DNA of 64,000 nucleotides from Agromyces sp. H17E-10 (GTDB lineage: Bacteria; Actinomycetota; Actinomycetes; Actinomycetales; Microbacteriaceae). The stretch lies in the NCBI RefSeq assembly GCF_022919715.1, contig NZ_CP095042.1, forward strand, positions 744,001 to 808,000. Reading direction: 5' to 3'. This document shows positions 53,484 to 61,855 of this stretch, in pieces; positions within the stretch are counted from its first letter, which is position 1; every line of letters starts with the position of its first letter. A program made the translations under genes and the position numbers. Under the pieces are notes generated by a model. The model worked only from the letters and a program-made list of their open reading frames with translations. It had not been told where the DNA came from and did no database searches.

Positions 53484-55868
53484 TCACGCCGTGACCGGCG
53501 CCTCCAGCGGCAGCCGTTCGACGGTGACCTCGGGGTGCAGGCGCCGGGTGTGGTCGACGCGGCGCACCCTCCCGGTGAGCTCGACCCGGTGCGTCCCGAC
53601 CAGGTCGGCGCTCGATCGGCCGAGGCCGAGCACGAGCACGCCCGGCTCGACGATGCGAGCGCCGTCGCGCGCGGTGAACGACGACAGGTCGGCGGGCACG
53701 ACGAAGCGCACGTCGACGGCCTCCCCGGGCGCCAGGTCGACCCGCGCGTAGCCGATGAGCCGCTGCACGGGGCGCACCACGCTCGCGACCGGGTCGTGCA
53801 GGTAGAGCTGCACCACCTCGGCGCCGGCGCGGGCACCCGTGTTCGCGACCCGCACCTGCACGGCGACCTCGCCGTCGGTCGGGATCTCTGACGCCTCGCC
53901 CCGCACCTCGCCCCACTCGAAGCTCGTGTACGTGAGGCCGTGGCCGAACGGGTACCTCGCCGTCGGGTCGATGCTCGACACGCCGTTGCGCTGCGCGAGC
54001 GGCGGGGCGAGGTAGGTGGAGGGGTGCACGCCGGCCGTCGCCGGCACCGAGATCGGGAGGCGGCCGGACGGCGCGACGCGCCCGCTGAGGACGCCGGCCA
54101 GCGCACGCGTCCCCTCCTCGCCCGCGAAGAAGGCCTCGAGGATGCCGGCAGCACGCTCGGGCGCGGTGCCGAGCGTGTACGGGCGCCCCGCCAGCAGCGT
54201 CACGACCGTCGGAGTGCCGGTGTCGAGCACCGACTCGAGGAGCGCGCCCTGCGCACCGGGCAGTGCGAGCGACTCCGCGTCGCATCCCTCGCCGCTCGTC
54301 CCCCTGCCGAACAGTCCGGCGCGGTCGCCGAGGGCGAGCACGACCAGATCGGCTGCGGATGCCGCGGCCACCGCCTCGGCGATGCCGTCCGTCTCGCCGC
54401 CGTCGACGGAGGTGCCGAGCACGTGGTCGATCTCCGTGCCCGGGAACTCCGCGCGCAGCGACTCGAGCAGCGTCGGCAGCGCGATGCCGTCGCCCGAGGC
54501 CGGGTGGTGGACGCCCACGTGGGCTGGGAACGAATAGCAGCCGAGCACCGCGAACCGATCGTCGCCGTTCGGGCCGATCACGGCGATCCGAGCGGGAGCA
54601 CCGGCCGCGGCATCCAGCGGCAGCGTGCCGTCGTTGTGCAGCAGGACGATCGCTCGTTCGGCGATCTCGGCGGCGAGCGCCCGATTCGCCGGCGGGTCGA
54701 GGTCGACGGCGCCCCGCACCGCCTCGAGGTCGTCGGCGAGATCGCGCAACGCCTCGGGTACGGGATCCCAGTCGGCATCGAGCAGGCCCAGCTCGAGCTT
54801 CTGCGCGAGCACGCGACGCAGTGCCCGGTCGACGACCGCGGGGTCGAGACGCCCGTCGGCGATCGCCTCGCGCAGCGGCGCCCCGAACGCGTGCACGGTC
54901 GGCAGCTCCACGTCGATGCCGGCCTCGAGCGCGGCGGCTGCGGCGTCCGCGAGGGAGCCCGCGGTGCCGTGCAACGTCTGCAGGAAGGCGATCGAGAAGT
55001 AGTCGGCGACGACCGTGCCCTCGAAGCCCCACACGCCGCGCAGCAGGTCGGTGAGCAGGGCCGCGTCGGCCGCCGTCGGAATCCCGTCGATGTCGGTGTA
55101 CGCGTTCATCACGCTGCGGGGAGCGCCCTCGCGCAGCACCATCTCGAACGGCGGCAGCAGCACGTCGGCGAGCTCGCGCCCGCCCACCGAGACCGGCGCG
55201 AGGTTGCGGCCGGCCTTCGAGGCCGAGTAGCCCACGAAGTGCTTGAGCGTCGCGACCACGCCGGCCGACTCCAGGCCGCGGACGTACGCGGCGCCGACGG
55301 TGCCGACGAGGTACGGGTCCTCGCCCATGGTCTCCTCGACCCGGCCCCAGCGGGCGTCGCGCACGACGTCCAGCACCGGTGCGAGCCCCTGGTGGATGCC
55401 GACGCGCCGGAGGTCGTCGCCGATGCGCCGCGACATCCGTTCGATGAGCGCCGGATCGAACGTCGCCGCCCAGCTGAGCGGAACCGGGTACGCGGTCGCG
55501 CCCCAGGCGGCGAACCCGGCGAGGCACTCCTCGTGGGCCAGCGCGGGCACGCCGAGGCGGCTCTCGGCGACGATGCGGCGCTGGGTGCGGGCGAGCGAGA
55601 GCGCCCCAACGCCCGGGTCGACCGGTGCGGTGCCGAACGGCCGGGTGAGCTGGCCGAGGCCGTCGGGGATCAACGCGTCGAGGTCGACGTCGCCGATCAT
55701 CTCGTGCTGGTTCGGCGCGACGTCGGTGCCGTCCGCGGAGGCGCCGACCCAGACGCCGTAGAGCTGCGCGAGCTTCTCGTCGAGGCTGAGCGCCGCGATG
55801 AGCGAGTCGACCCGTTCGGTGGCGGGCACGGAGGTGTCCTGCCAGGGGCGGGCGTGTTCCATCGTCAT
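53484..55868 (-). CDS. GH3 beta-glucosidase/beta-xylosidase
   Basis: 794-aa family 3 glycosidase without signal peptide. (beta/alpha)8 domain with WGRVEETMGEDPYLVG, KHFVGYSASKAGRN and the nucleophile strand GTVVADYFS (Asp), then the alpha/beta sandwich with LFGRGTSGEGCDAESL and a C-terminal fibronectin-III-like domain (GAEVVQLYLHDPVASVVRP). ATG 55868 overlaps the permease stop (ATGA); ATG 55862 is an alternative. It probably hydrolyses the disaccharide or oligosaccharide imported by the linked ABC system. With xylA/xylB adjacent, beta-xylosidase activity is the better guess, but beta-glucosidase cannot be excluded. Confidence 0.9.
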   Translation of the reverse strand: MTMEHARPWQDTSVPATERVDSLIAALSLDEKLAQLYGVWVGASADGTDVAPNQHEMIGDVDLDALIPDGLGQLTRPFGTAPVDPGVGALSLARTQRRIVAESRLGVPALAHEECLAGFAAWGATAYPVPLSWAATFDPALIERMSRRIGDDLRRVGIHQGLAPVLDVVRDARWGRVEETMGEDPYLVGTVGAAYVRGLESAGVVATLKHFVGYSASKAGRNLAPVSVGGRELADVLLPPFEMVLREGAPRSVMNAYTDIDGIPTAADAALLTDLLRGVWGFEGTVVADYFSIAFLQTLHGTAGSLADAAAAALEAGIDVELPTVHAFGAPLREAIADGRLDPAVVDRALRRVLAQKLELGLLDADWDPVPEALRDLADDLEAVRGAVDLDPPANRALAAEIAERAIVLLHNDGTLPLDAAAGAPARIAVIGPNGDDRFAVLGCYSFPAHVGVHHPASGDGIALPTLLESLRAEFPGTEIDHVLGTSVDGGETDGIAEAVAAASAADLVVLALGDRAGLFGRGTSGEGCDAESLALPGAQGALLESVLDTGTPTVVTLLAGRPYTLGTAPERAAGILEAFFAGEEGTRALAGVLSGRVAPSGRLPISVPATAGVHPSTYLAPPLAQRNGVSSIDPTARYPFGHGLTYTSFEWGEVRGEASEIPTDGEVAVQVRVANTGARAGAEVVQLYLHDPVASVVRPVQRLIGYARVDLAPGEAVDVRFVVPADLSSFTARDGARIVEPGVLVLGLGRSSADLVGTHRVELTGRVRRVDHTRRLHPEVTVERLPLEAPVTA

Positions 55869-56761
55869 CCCTTCACCGCTCCCTGGAGCCCGCCGACGAT
55901 GCGTTTCTCGGCAAGGGTGAAGAAGGCGATCGCGGGGAGCATCGCGAGCGCCGTGTACGAGAGCACGCCGGTGGTGTCCTGCCCGTACGCGGTCGAGAAG
56001 AACTGCACGCCGAGCGGCAGGGTGTAACTGTCGACGCCGGCGCCGCCGGCCTGCAGCACGAACAGCGGCAGCAGGTAGGCGTTCCAGCTGCCCACGAACG
56101 CGAGCACGCCCACGGTCATGAGTGCCGGCATCGACAGGGGCAGCATGATGCGCCAGAAGAACCCGATCCGGCTCGACCCGTCGACCATCGCCGCGTCCTC
56201 GAGCTCGCCGGGGATGGCGCGCAGGAAGGGGACGAGGATGATGATCGTCGTCGGAAGCGCGAAGGCCACCTGGGGGATGATGAGCCCCCACCAGTTGCCG
56301 AAGAGGTTCATCTGCCGCAGCAGCACGGTCAGCGGGAGGATCGAGATCGTGAGGGGGAACAGCAGCCCCGTCGTGAACATGGCGTAGAGGAACTCGCGGC
56401 CCCTGAAGTCGTAGCGGGCGATCACGAACGCGGCCATGACGCCGATCAGCATGACCCCGAGGGTCGTGCCGAGCGCCGTCACCATGCTCGCGAGCACCTG
56501 GTTCCAGAAGGTCGGGTCGGTCAGCACCCGCGCGTAGTTGTCGACGGTCCACGGATCGGGCATCCCCGCGGGGTTCGCGAAGAAATCGGGGTTCGTGCGG
56601 AATCCCGAGACGAACACGTAGAGCACCGGCCCGACCGCGAGGGCGGCGACGACGAGTGCGACGAGGTACACGAACGGCTGGCCCCAGTCGAAGCGCTGGC
56701 CGGCTCGTCGTCGCGGGACGGATGCCGGGTCGGCGACGGTCATGGCGGTCGTTGCGGTCAT
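55865..56761 (-). CDS. Carbohydrate ABC transporter permease (MalG-type)
   Basis: 298-aa CUT1 permease; first helix FVYLVALVVAALAVGPVLYVFVS, docking loop EDAAMVDGSSRIGFFWRIMLP (Asp for the first Ala, Ser-Ser for Gly-Ala, slightly atypical) and standard C-terminus KRIVGGLQGAVKG. Start shares one base with the partner stop (TGATG) and its stop overlaps GH3. Works with the MalF-like subunit and the lipoprotein upstream. Confidence 0.92.
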   Translation of the reverse strand: MTATTAMTVADPASVPRRRAGQRFDWGQPFVYLVALVVAALAVGPVLYVFVSGFRTNPDFFANPAGMPDPWTVDNYARVLTDPTFWNQVLASMVTALGTTLGVMLIGVMAAFVIARYDFRGREFLYAMFTTGLLFPLTISILPLTVLLRQMNLFGNWWGLIIPQVAFALPTTIIILVPFLRAIPGELEDAAMVDGSSRIGFFWRIMLPLSMPALMTVGVLAFVGSWNAYLLPLFVLQAGGAGVDSYTLPLGVQFFSTAYGQDTTGVLSYTALAMLPAIAFFTLAEKRIVGGLQGAVKG

Positions 56762-57744
56762 CAGCGCACCCCTCCGGTGATGGCTCCGGCGAGATCACGC
56801 CGCAGCGCGAAGCGCTGGTACACGAGGGCGATGACGAGGGAGATGAGGAACAGGACGACGGCGACGGCGCTGCCGTAGCCGATCTGGGTGACGTTGAGCC
56901 CGTTCTTGACCATGTAGACCGCCATCGTCGACGACGCGTTCAGCGGCCCGCCTCCGGTCACGATCCAGACCATGTCGAACAGCTGCAGCGCCCCGATGAT
57001 CGACAGGAAGGCCCAGATGCGGATGGTCGGTCCGAGCAGCGGCACGGTGATGTACCACTGCGTCTTCCACCAGCCGGCGCCGTCGAGGGCTGCGGCCTCG
57101 TAGAGCTCCTCGGGAACGCCCGACAGGCCGGCGAGCATCAGGATGATGGCGAGCCCGAGGTACTTCCAGGTGAGGATGCCGAACATGGTCCACATCACGA
57201 CATCGGGATCGGCGAGCCAGGCCGGCGGGTTCTCGATGCCGATCGCCTGCAGGAGCGTGTCGACCGGGCCCCAACGCGCCGGCGGCACCGACTGCAGCAG
57301 GATCTGCCAGGCGAGACCGGCCGTGACCTCGCTCAGCACGTAGGGCACGAAGATGAGGGCGCGGAGGAGGCCGCGGAACCGCAGGGGTCGGTTCATGAGC
57401 AGCGCGATGAGGATCGCGAGCGGCCCCTGGATCAGCAGCGACAGGACGATGATGAAGAAGTTGTTGTACACCGAACGGTGGAACACGGGATCCGTGAGCA
57501 ACCGGGTGTAGTTGTCGAGACCGATGAACCGGTCGAGCGGACCCAGCCCGTTCCAATTGAAGAAGCTGTAGTACGCCGCCAGCACGACGGGCAGGAGGAC
57601 GAAGACGACGTAGACGAGCACGGCGGGTCCGGCGAAGAGCGAGATCTCGCCCCACTTGCGCGTGTTGCGTCGTGTCGGACGCCGCTCGATGCGAGGGGCC
57701 GGACCCGCGGTCACCGCGGGCCCGGCCGTTTCGAGTGCAGTCAT
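56761..57744 (-). CDS. Carbohydrate ABC transporter permease (MalF-type)
   Basis: 327-aa CUT1 permease beginning with an about 30-residue cytoplasmic part and the helix ISLFAGPAVLVYVVFVLLPVVLAAYYSFF. The EAA loop reads EAAALDGAGWWKTQWYITVP, followed by WIVTGGGPLNASSTMAVYMVK. ATG 57744 is 1 nt after the lipoprotein stop. Second gene of the SBP-MalF-MalG-GH3 operon. Confidence 0.92.
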   Translation of the reverse strand: MTALETAGPAVTAGPAPRIERRPTRRNTRKWGEISLFAGPAVLVYVVFVLLPVVLAAYYSFFNWNGLGPLDRFIGLDNYTRLLTDPVFHRSVYNNFFIIVLSLLIQGPLAILIALLMNRPLRFRGLLRALIFVPYVLSEVTAGLAWQILLQSVPPARWGPVDTLLQAIGIENPPAWLADPDVVMWTMFGILTWKYLGLAIILMLAGLSGVPEELYEAAALDGAGWWKTQWYITVPLLGPTIRIWAFLSIIGALQLFDMVWIVTGGGPLNASSTMAVYMVKNGLNVTQIGYGSAVAVVLFLISLVIALVYQRFALRRDLAGAITGGVR

Positions 57745-57745
57745 G

Positions 57746-59068
57746 CTAGAGCGTGGCCGCCGCTGCGTTCATGGCGTCGGGGACCGACTCGGGCGTTCCG
57801 TCGCCGAACATGAGGGCCACGATGGCGTCGTTCATCGCCTGGCCGATGACCGGGCCGTACTGGGTGTCGAGCCACGTCACGACGAGCGAGGCGCCCACCG
57901 TGCCGTCGGCGATCTGCTTGAGCACGGGGTCGGTGATGCCGGCCTCGGCGCCCGCGACGGTCGGGATCTCGCCCGTCGCCGCGAAGCGCTTCTGCACGTC
58001 TTCGCTCATGATGTACTCGAGCAGGTCGAGCGTCTCGTCGGGAGCGTCGGCGTAGACGCCCCACGCGTCACCGGAGCCGAGCGCGGCACCGGGTGCACCC
58101 TCGGCACCCTCGATGTCGGGCACGGGCATCCAGGCGAGCCACTCGGGTGCCGGCGGGTTGTCGGCGGGTGCGCCCGGAACGAGCTTCGCGACCTCGCCGC
58201 GGTGCCAGGTGCCCATGAGCTCCATGGCGGTCGCCTCGGAGGCGAGCAGGCCGGCCGAACTGTTCGGCACGCTCTGCGCGGGGGTGCTGGTCGGGTTCGA
58301 CTGGAAGGGCAGGTCGCCGTCGAACGAGTCCATCCAGGCCTTCAGGTTCTCGCCCGCCTCGACGAAGCAGGGGTCGCTGAAGTCGAGGGTGTCGGCCGCC
58401 TTCTCGAGCGACTCGGGCGAGCACGTCTTGATGGCGAACTGGTACCACCAGTGGGCCGCGGGCCAGCCGTCGGCCGCGCCGACGCCGACCGGCGAGACGC
58501 CCGAGGCGGAGAGCTTGTCGATCGCCTCGCCGAACTCGTCGAAGGTCGCCGGCGGCTCGGTGATGCCCGCCTTCTCGAACAGGTCGGCGTTGTACCAGAT
58601 GCCTTCGATGCCGTAGCGGTAGGGGATGCCGTACTGCTTGCCGTCGACGTTCCAGCCCGTGCCGGCACCGCCGACGCTCTCGACGACGTCGGTGAGGCCG
58701 CTGAGGTCCTTGAGGTAGCCGGCCTCGACCTGTGCCTTGATCTCACCTTCGGCCCACACCATGAAGAGGTCGGGCGCCGCGTCGCCACCGGCCTGGAGCG
58801 CGTTGGGAATGAGGGTGCGCTGCAGGTCCTCGTTCTGGAAGGCCTCGACCTTGACGGTGACGCCGGGGTGGTCGGCCTCGAACTCGTCGGCCACGTCCTC
58901 CCAGAAGGACTTCAGCGGCTCACCGGTGCCGTTGTGCCACCACGTGATCGTCGTGCCGTCGCCTGAGGCGTCGCCTCCGCCTGCCGCCGGCGCGCAGCCC
59001 GCGAGCGCGAACGCCGCGAGTCCGACGGTCGCCCCGAGCGCGACGAGCTTGGTGCTGCGTCTGTTCAT
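57746..59068 (-). CDS. Carbohydrate ABC transporter substrate-binding lipoprotein
   Basis: 440-aa binding protein; signal MNRRSTKLVALGATVGLAAF, lipobox LAGC. Mature start GTTITWWHNGTGEPLKSFWEDVADEFE and GIEGIWYNADLFEKAGITEPP are typical of xylobiose/cellobiose-type binding proteins. Two Cys residues in the mature part (TCSPESLEKA...DPCF) could form a disulfide. First gene of the operon, divergent from a ROK regulator. Ligand probably a short beta-glycan oligosaccharide. Confidence 0.92.
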   Translation of the reverse strand: MNRRSTKLVALGATVGLAAFALAGCAPAAGGGDASGDGTTITWWHNGTGEPLKSFWEDVADEFEADHPGVTVKVEAFQNEDLQRTLIPNALQAGGDAAPDLFMVWAEGEIKAQVEAGYLKDLSGLTDVVESVGGAGTGWNVDGKQYGIPYRYGIEGIWYNADLFEKAGITEPPATFDEFGEAIDKLSASGVSPVGVGAADGWPAAHWWYQFAIKTCSPESLEKAADTLDFSDPCFVEAGENLKAWMDSFDGDLPFQSNPTSTPAQSVPNSSAGLLASEATAMELMGTWHRGEVAKLVPGAPADNPPAPEWLAWMPVPDIEGAEGAPGAALGSGDAWGVYADAPDETLDLLEYIMSEDVQKRFAATGEIPTVAGAEAGITDPVLKQIADGTVGASLVVTWLDTQYGPVIGQAMNDAIVALMFGDGTPESVPDAMNAAAATL

Positions 59069-59086
59069 CGTTGAACCTCTCGAAAT

Positions 59087-59106
59087 TTTCGGGTGTTGTG
59101 CCGAAA
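59087..59106. promoter_or_regulatory. Candidate operator between the importer and its ROK regulator
   Basis: TTTCGG-N8-CCGAAA, perfect 6-bp arms, preceded by an A/T-rich CGAAATTTTCG (59081-59091), 18 bp upstream of the binding-protein start. The divergent ROK protein is the likely binder. Confidence 0.55.
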
Positions 59107-59213
59107 GTGATCTTGGACGCCTCGAATATACGTCGCCTCCGGATATCGAGTCAAGCGCAACAAATTCGGCGTGTCCGCAACCGAGCGATCCCAGCACTCC
59201 CTAGAGTGAACGG

Positions 59214-60386
59214 GTGATCGAACGGAGCGGAACCTTCGACGGCGTCCATCGTCGAAACCTCTCGAAACTCCTCACCCTCGTGCATCTCGAGGGGCCGCTC
59301 TCACGCGCCCGGCTGACCGCCATGACGGGTCTCAACCGTTCGACCGTCGCGTCGCTCGCCGCCGAACTCGTCGACCTCGGGCTGGCGGTCGAGCGGGCGC
59401 CCGACCCGACCAACCGGGTCGGTCGACCGTCACCGGTCGTCGCCCCCTCCCCCGATGTCGTCGCGATCGCGGTCAACCCCGAGCTCGATGCCGTCACGAT
59501 CGCCGCCGTCGGGCTCGACGGCCGCATCCCCGCGCGCGAGCGCATCGACGTCGATCGCATCGTCTCTCCCACCGAGACGGCTGACATCGTCGCGCGCACG
59601 ATCGACCGCTGGCGCGGTGCCGAACTGGCGGGCGCGCGCATCGTCGCGATCGGTCTCGCGGTGCCCGGTCTCGTTCGTGCGGGCGACGGAATGGTGAGAC
59701 TCGCCCCGCACCTGCAGTGGCGCGACGTGCCGCTTCCGGCGCTCGTCGAGCACGCGACGGGGCTTCCCGCCGTCGTCGGCAACGACGCCACCTTCGGCGT
59801 GACCGCCGAGCACCTCTTCGGCGCCGGGCGCGGCGTCGACGACATCGTCTACCTCAACGGCGGTGCGAGCGGCATCGGCGGCGGCCTCATCGTGCACGGT
59901 CTGCCCGTCGCCGGCGCGGGCGGCTACGCGGGCGAGTTCGGCTGGAACCGCCCGGGCATCTCGGACCCCGACGATCGCACCGCGCCGGCGGGGGTGCTCG
60001 AGGAGGAGGTGAGTCGCGCACGGCTGCTCACGGTGGTCGGCCTCGCGTCGGCCGACGAGCCGACGCTCGCCGCCGCACTCGCCGCGCGCGCCGACGCCGA
60101 CGTCGAGGCCGAGCTCTCGCGCCAGCGCCGCATCCTCGCCACGGCGCTCGCCAACGCGGTCAACGTGCTGAACCCGTCGCTCGTCATCCTCGGCGGGTTC
60201 CTCGCCACGGTCGCCGCGAGCGACCCCGACGCACTCCGCGACGCCGTCGTGGCGCAGACCATGCCGGCGGCCGCCGAGTCGCTCGAGATCCGTGTGGCCG
60301 CGCTCGGCGAGGACCGCCTGCTGATCGGCGCCGCCGAGGCGGCGTTCGCCGACCTGCTTCGCGAGCCCGTCGGGACCGACGGCTGA
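59214..60386 (+). CDS. ROK-family transcriptional regulator
   Basis: 390-aa regulator with a winged helix at residues 12-60 (KLLTLVHLEGPLSRARLTAMTGLNRSTVAS...) and a ROK domain (VVAIAVNPELDAVTIAAVGLDG; VGNDATFGVTAEHLFGAGRG; LNPSLVILGGFLATV). The usual GEIGH and zinc Cys cluster is replaced by GEFGWNRPG, so this is also a zinc-lacking ROK. GTG 59214. Divergent from the SBP-permease-GH3 operon and likely its repressor. Confidence 0.9.
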   Translation: MIERSGTFDGVHRRNLSKLLTLVHLEGPLSRARLTAMTGLNRSTVASLAAELVDLGLAVERAPDPTNRVGRPSPVVAPSPDVVAIAVNPELDAVTIAAVGLDGRIPARERIDVDRIVSPTETADIVARTIDRWRGAELAGARIVAIGLAVPGLVRAGDGMVRLAPHLQWRDVPLPALVEHATGLPAVVGNDATFGVTAEHLFGAGRGVDDIVYLNGGASGIGGGLIVHGLPVAGAGGYAGEFGWNRPGISDPDDRTAPAGVLEEEVSRARLLTVVGLASADEPTLAAALAARADADVEAELSRQRRILATALANAVNVLNPSLVILGGFLATVAASDPDALRDAVVAQTMPAAAESLEIRVAALGEDRLLIGAAEAAFADLLREPVGTDG

Positions 60387-60525
60387 GCACGTCGACGAGC
60401 GTCGCCGGCACCGCCTATGCTGTCCTGAGCCGGGTCGTGAGGGCCCGAGATGTCGACGAAGACGACGGCGTTCTCGTCGACCCCACGACGCCGGCACACA
60501 CTTCCCTCCACCGTCCCGAATGATG

Positions 60526-60567
60526 GCGAACGACTGTGCCCGACCAGCGAACGACCGTGCCCGACCC
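60526..60567. repeat. Two 21-bp tandem repeats in the 239-bp gap before the PH-domain gene
   Basis: GCGAACGAC(T/C)GTGCCCGACC(A/C) occurs twice back to back, with two differences. The rest of the 60387-60625 gap shows no gene or RNA that I recognise; an A/T-richer CATTAATG patch (60577-60584) may be part of a promoter. Confidence 0.6.
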
Positions 60568-60625
60568 CCGTGTCCTCATTAATGCCGAATGGCGCGCATC
60601 GCGCGTTGGCCGCATGATGTGAGAG

Positions 60626-61234
60626 ATGTCAGCGGCACAGGTGGACACGAGGAGTGGGGACGCAGGGGGCTCCTCCATCGGCGCAGCGGCAGCAGGGGGC
60701 GACGGCCTCAGGGTGATCACCCTGAGGCCTCGTCGCTCGCTCGGGTGGAGCTACAGCATCGCCGCCGCCGCACTCGTGCTGCCCCTCCTGGCGGTCGAGC
60801 TGTGGGTGCTCGATCCGACCGGCTCCTGGCCGGTCGTCGCCGTCACGGCCGCGATCGTCTTCGCACTCATGTGCCTCGGCTGGGTCGCGTACCGTCGCAC
60901 CCGTGTCTCGGTCAGCCGCCAGGGCATCGTCGAGCGCGGCTTCTTCGGCGCCACGACCGTCGTCGCCGCCCGCGACGTCGCGAAGGTCCTGCGCATCCAG
61001 CTCTACCGACCCAACAGTCTCGAGACGACCGAAGAGCTGTTCGTCGTCTGCCGCGGCGGTCGCGGCCGGTTCCGCATGCGCGGCCGGTTCTGGGATGCCG
61101 CTTCGATGGATCTCGTCGCCCGCACGCTCGACGTCGAAGAGGTGACCCGGCCCGATCCCGTCACGCTCGCCGAACTGCGCGAGAGCGACCCCGGACTGCT
61201 CTACTGGTTCGAGCGCCGCGCCCTGATGGCCTGA
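60626..61234 (+). CDS. PH-domain-like integral membrane protein
   Basis: 202-aa protein: a Gly/Ala-rich N-terminus, two transmembrane helices (YSIAAAALVLPLLAVELWVL and WPVVAVTAAIVFALMCLGWV), then a bacterial PH-like domain (TRVSVSRQGIVERGFFGATTVVAARDVAKVLRIQLY...FRMRGRFWDAASMDLVARTL). This matches actinobacterial two-helix bPH proteins of unknown function. Single gene; ends next to the convergent GNAT gene with no spacer (stop 61234, next stop 61235). Confidence 0.78.
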   Translation: MSAAQVDTRSGDAGGSSIGAAAAGGDGLRVITLRPRRSLGWSYSIAAAALVLPLLAVELWVLDPTGSWPVVAVTAAIVFALMCLGWVAYRRTRVSVSRQGIVERGFFGATTVVAARDVAKVLRIQLYRPNSLETTEELFVVCRGGRGRFRMRGRFWDAASMDLVARTLDVEEVTRPDPVTLAELRESDPGLLYWFERRALMA

Positions 61235-61855
61235 TCAGGCGCTCGTCGCGATGCCGAGCTTCGGCGCGTCGGGCCGGCTCGACGGCAGTTCGTGGAAGCC
61301 GAGTCGGTCGTAGAACGCCCGCGCGCCGGTGTTCTCAGCGGCGAGTCCGAGGTGGAGCGCATCGACGCCGCGCTCGGCGAGCGCCGCGCGCACCGTGTCG
61401 ATGAGCCGCCGCCCCCAGCCCTGGCCCTGCAGTTCGGGCAGGAGGTCGATGTGCAGGTGGGCCGGATAGTCGTCGAGCTCGTCGATGAGCATGCGTTCGG
61501 GATGCAGGCCCGCGTCGACGAGGGCCGCCTCGGAGAACGCTGGCTGGTGCGCGGTCGGCGGTGCGACGACGGGATGCCGCTCCGCGAAGCCGGGCGCCCA
61601 CTCGCGCTTCCACCACTCGACGAAGTCGGCTGTGTCGGCGACCGCCATGACGTACCCGGCCGCCCGCTGTTCGTCGGCGACGACGAAGACGAGGTCGGGC
61701 GCGTACTCGAGGTACGGCAGGGCGAACACCTCGGGCATGAGCGTGTCGTCGGAGTACACCCCGGTCGCGTCGCCGCCGGCCGCAGCGGTGCGCAGGCAGA
61801 TCAATGCGACGTCGTCGCGATCGGACGGACGGTACGGTCGGATCTCGAACGCCAT
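61235..61855 (-). CDS. GNAT-family N-acetyltransferase
   Basis: 206-aa acetyl-CoA-dependent acyltransferase. FEIRPYRPSDRDDVALICLRTA opens the fold; the CoA pyrophosphate loop is LLPELQGQGWGRRLIDTV (Q/RxxGxG/A-like); ALHLGLAAENTGARAFYDRLGFHEL is the C-terminal motif. The acidic insert HPERMLIDELDDYPAHLHID resembles acetyltransferase domains linked to O-GlcNAcase-type proteins (recollection). ATG 61855 shares a base with the stop of the HerA-like gene (TGATG), so it is translationally coupled to it. Confidence 0.88.
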   Translation of the reverse strand: MAFEIRPYRPSDRDDVALICLRTAAAGGDATGVYSDDTLMPEVFALPYLEYAPDLVFVVADEQRAAGYVMAVADTADFVEWWKREWAPGFAERHPVVAPPTAHQPAFSEAALVDAGLHPERMLIDELDDYPAHLHIDLLPELQGQGWGRRLIDTVRAALAERGVDALHLGLAAENTGARAFYDRLGFHELPSSRPDAPKLGIATSA

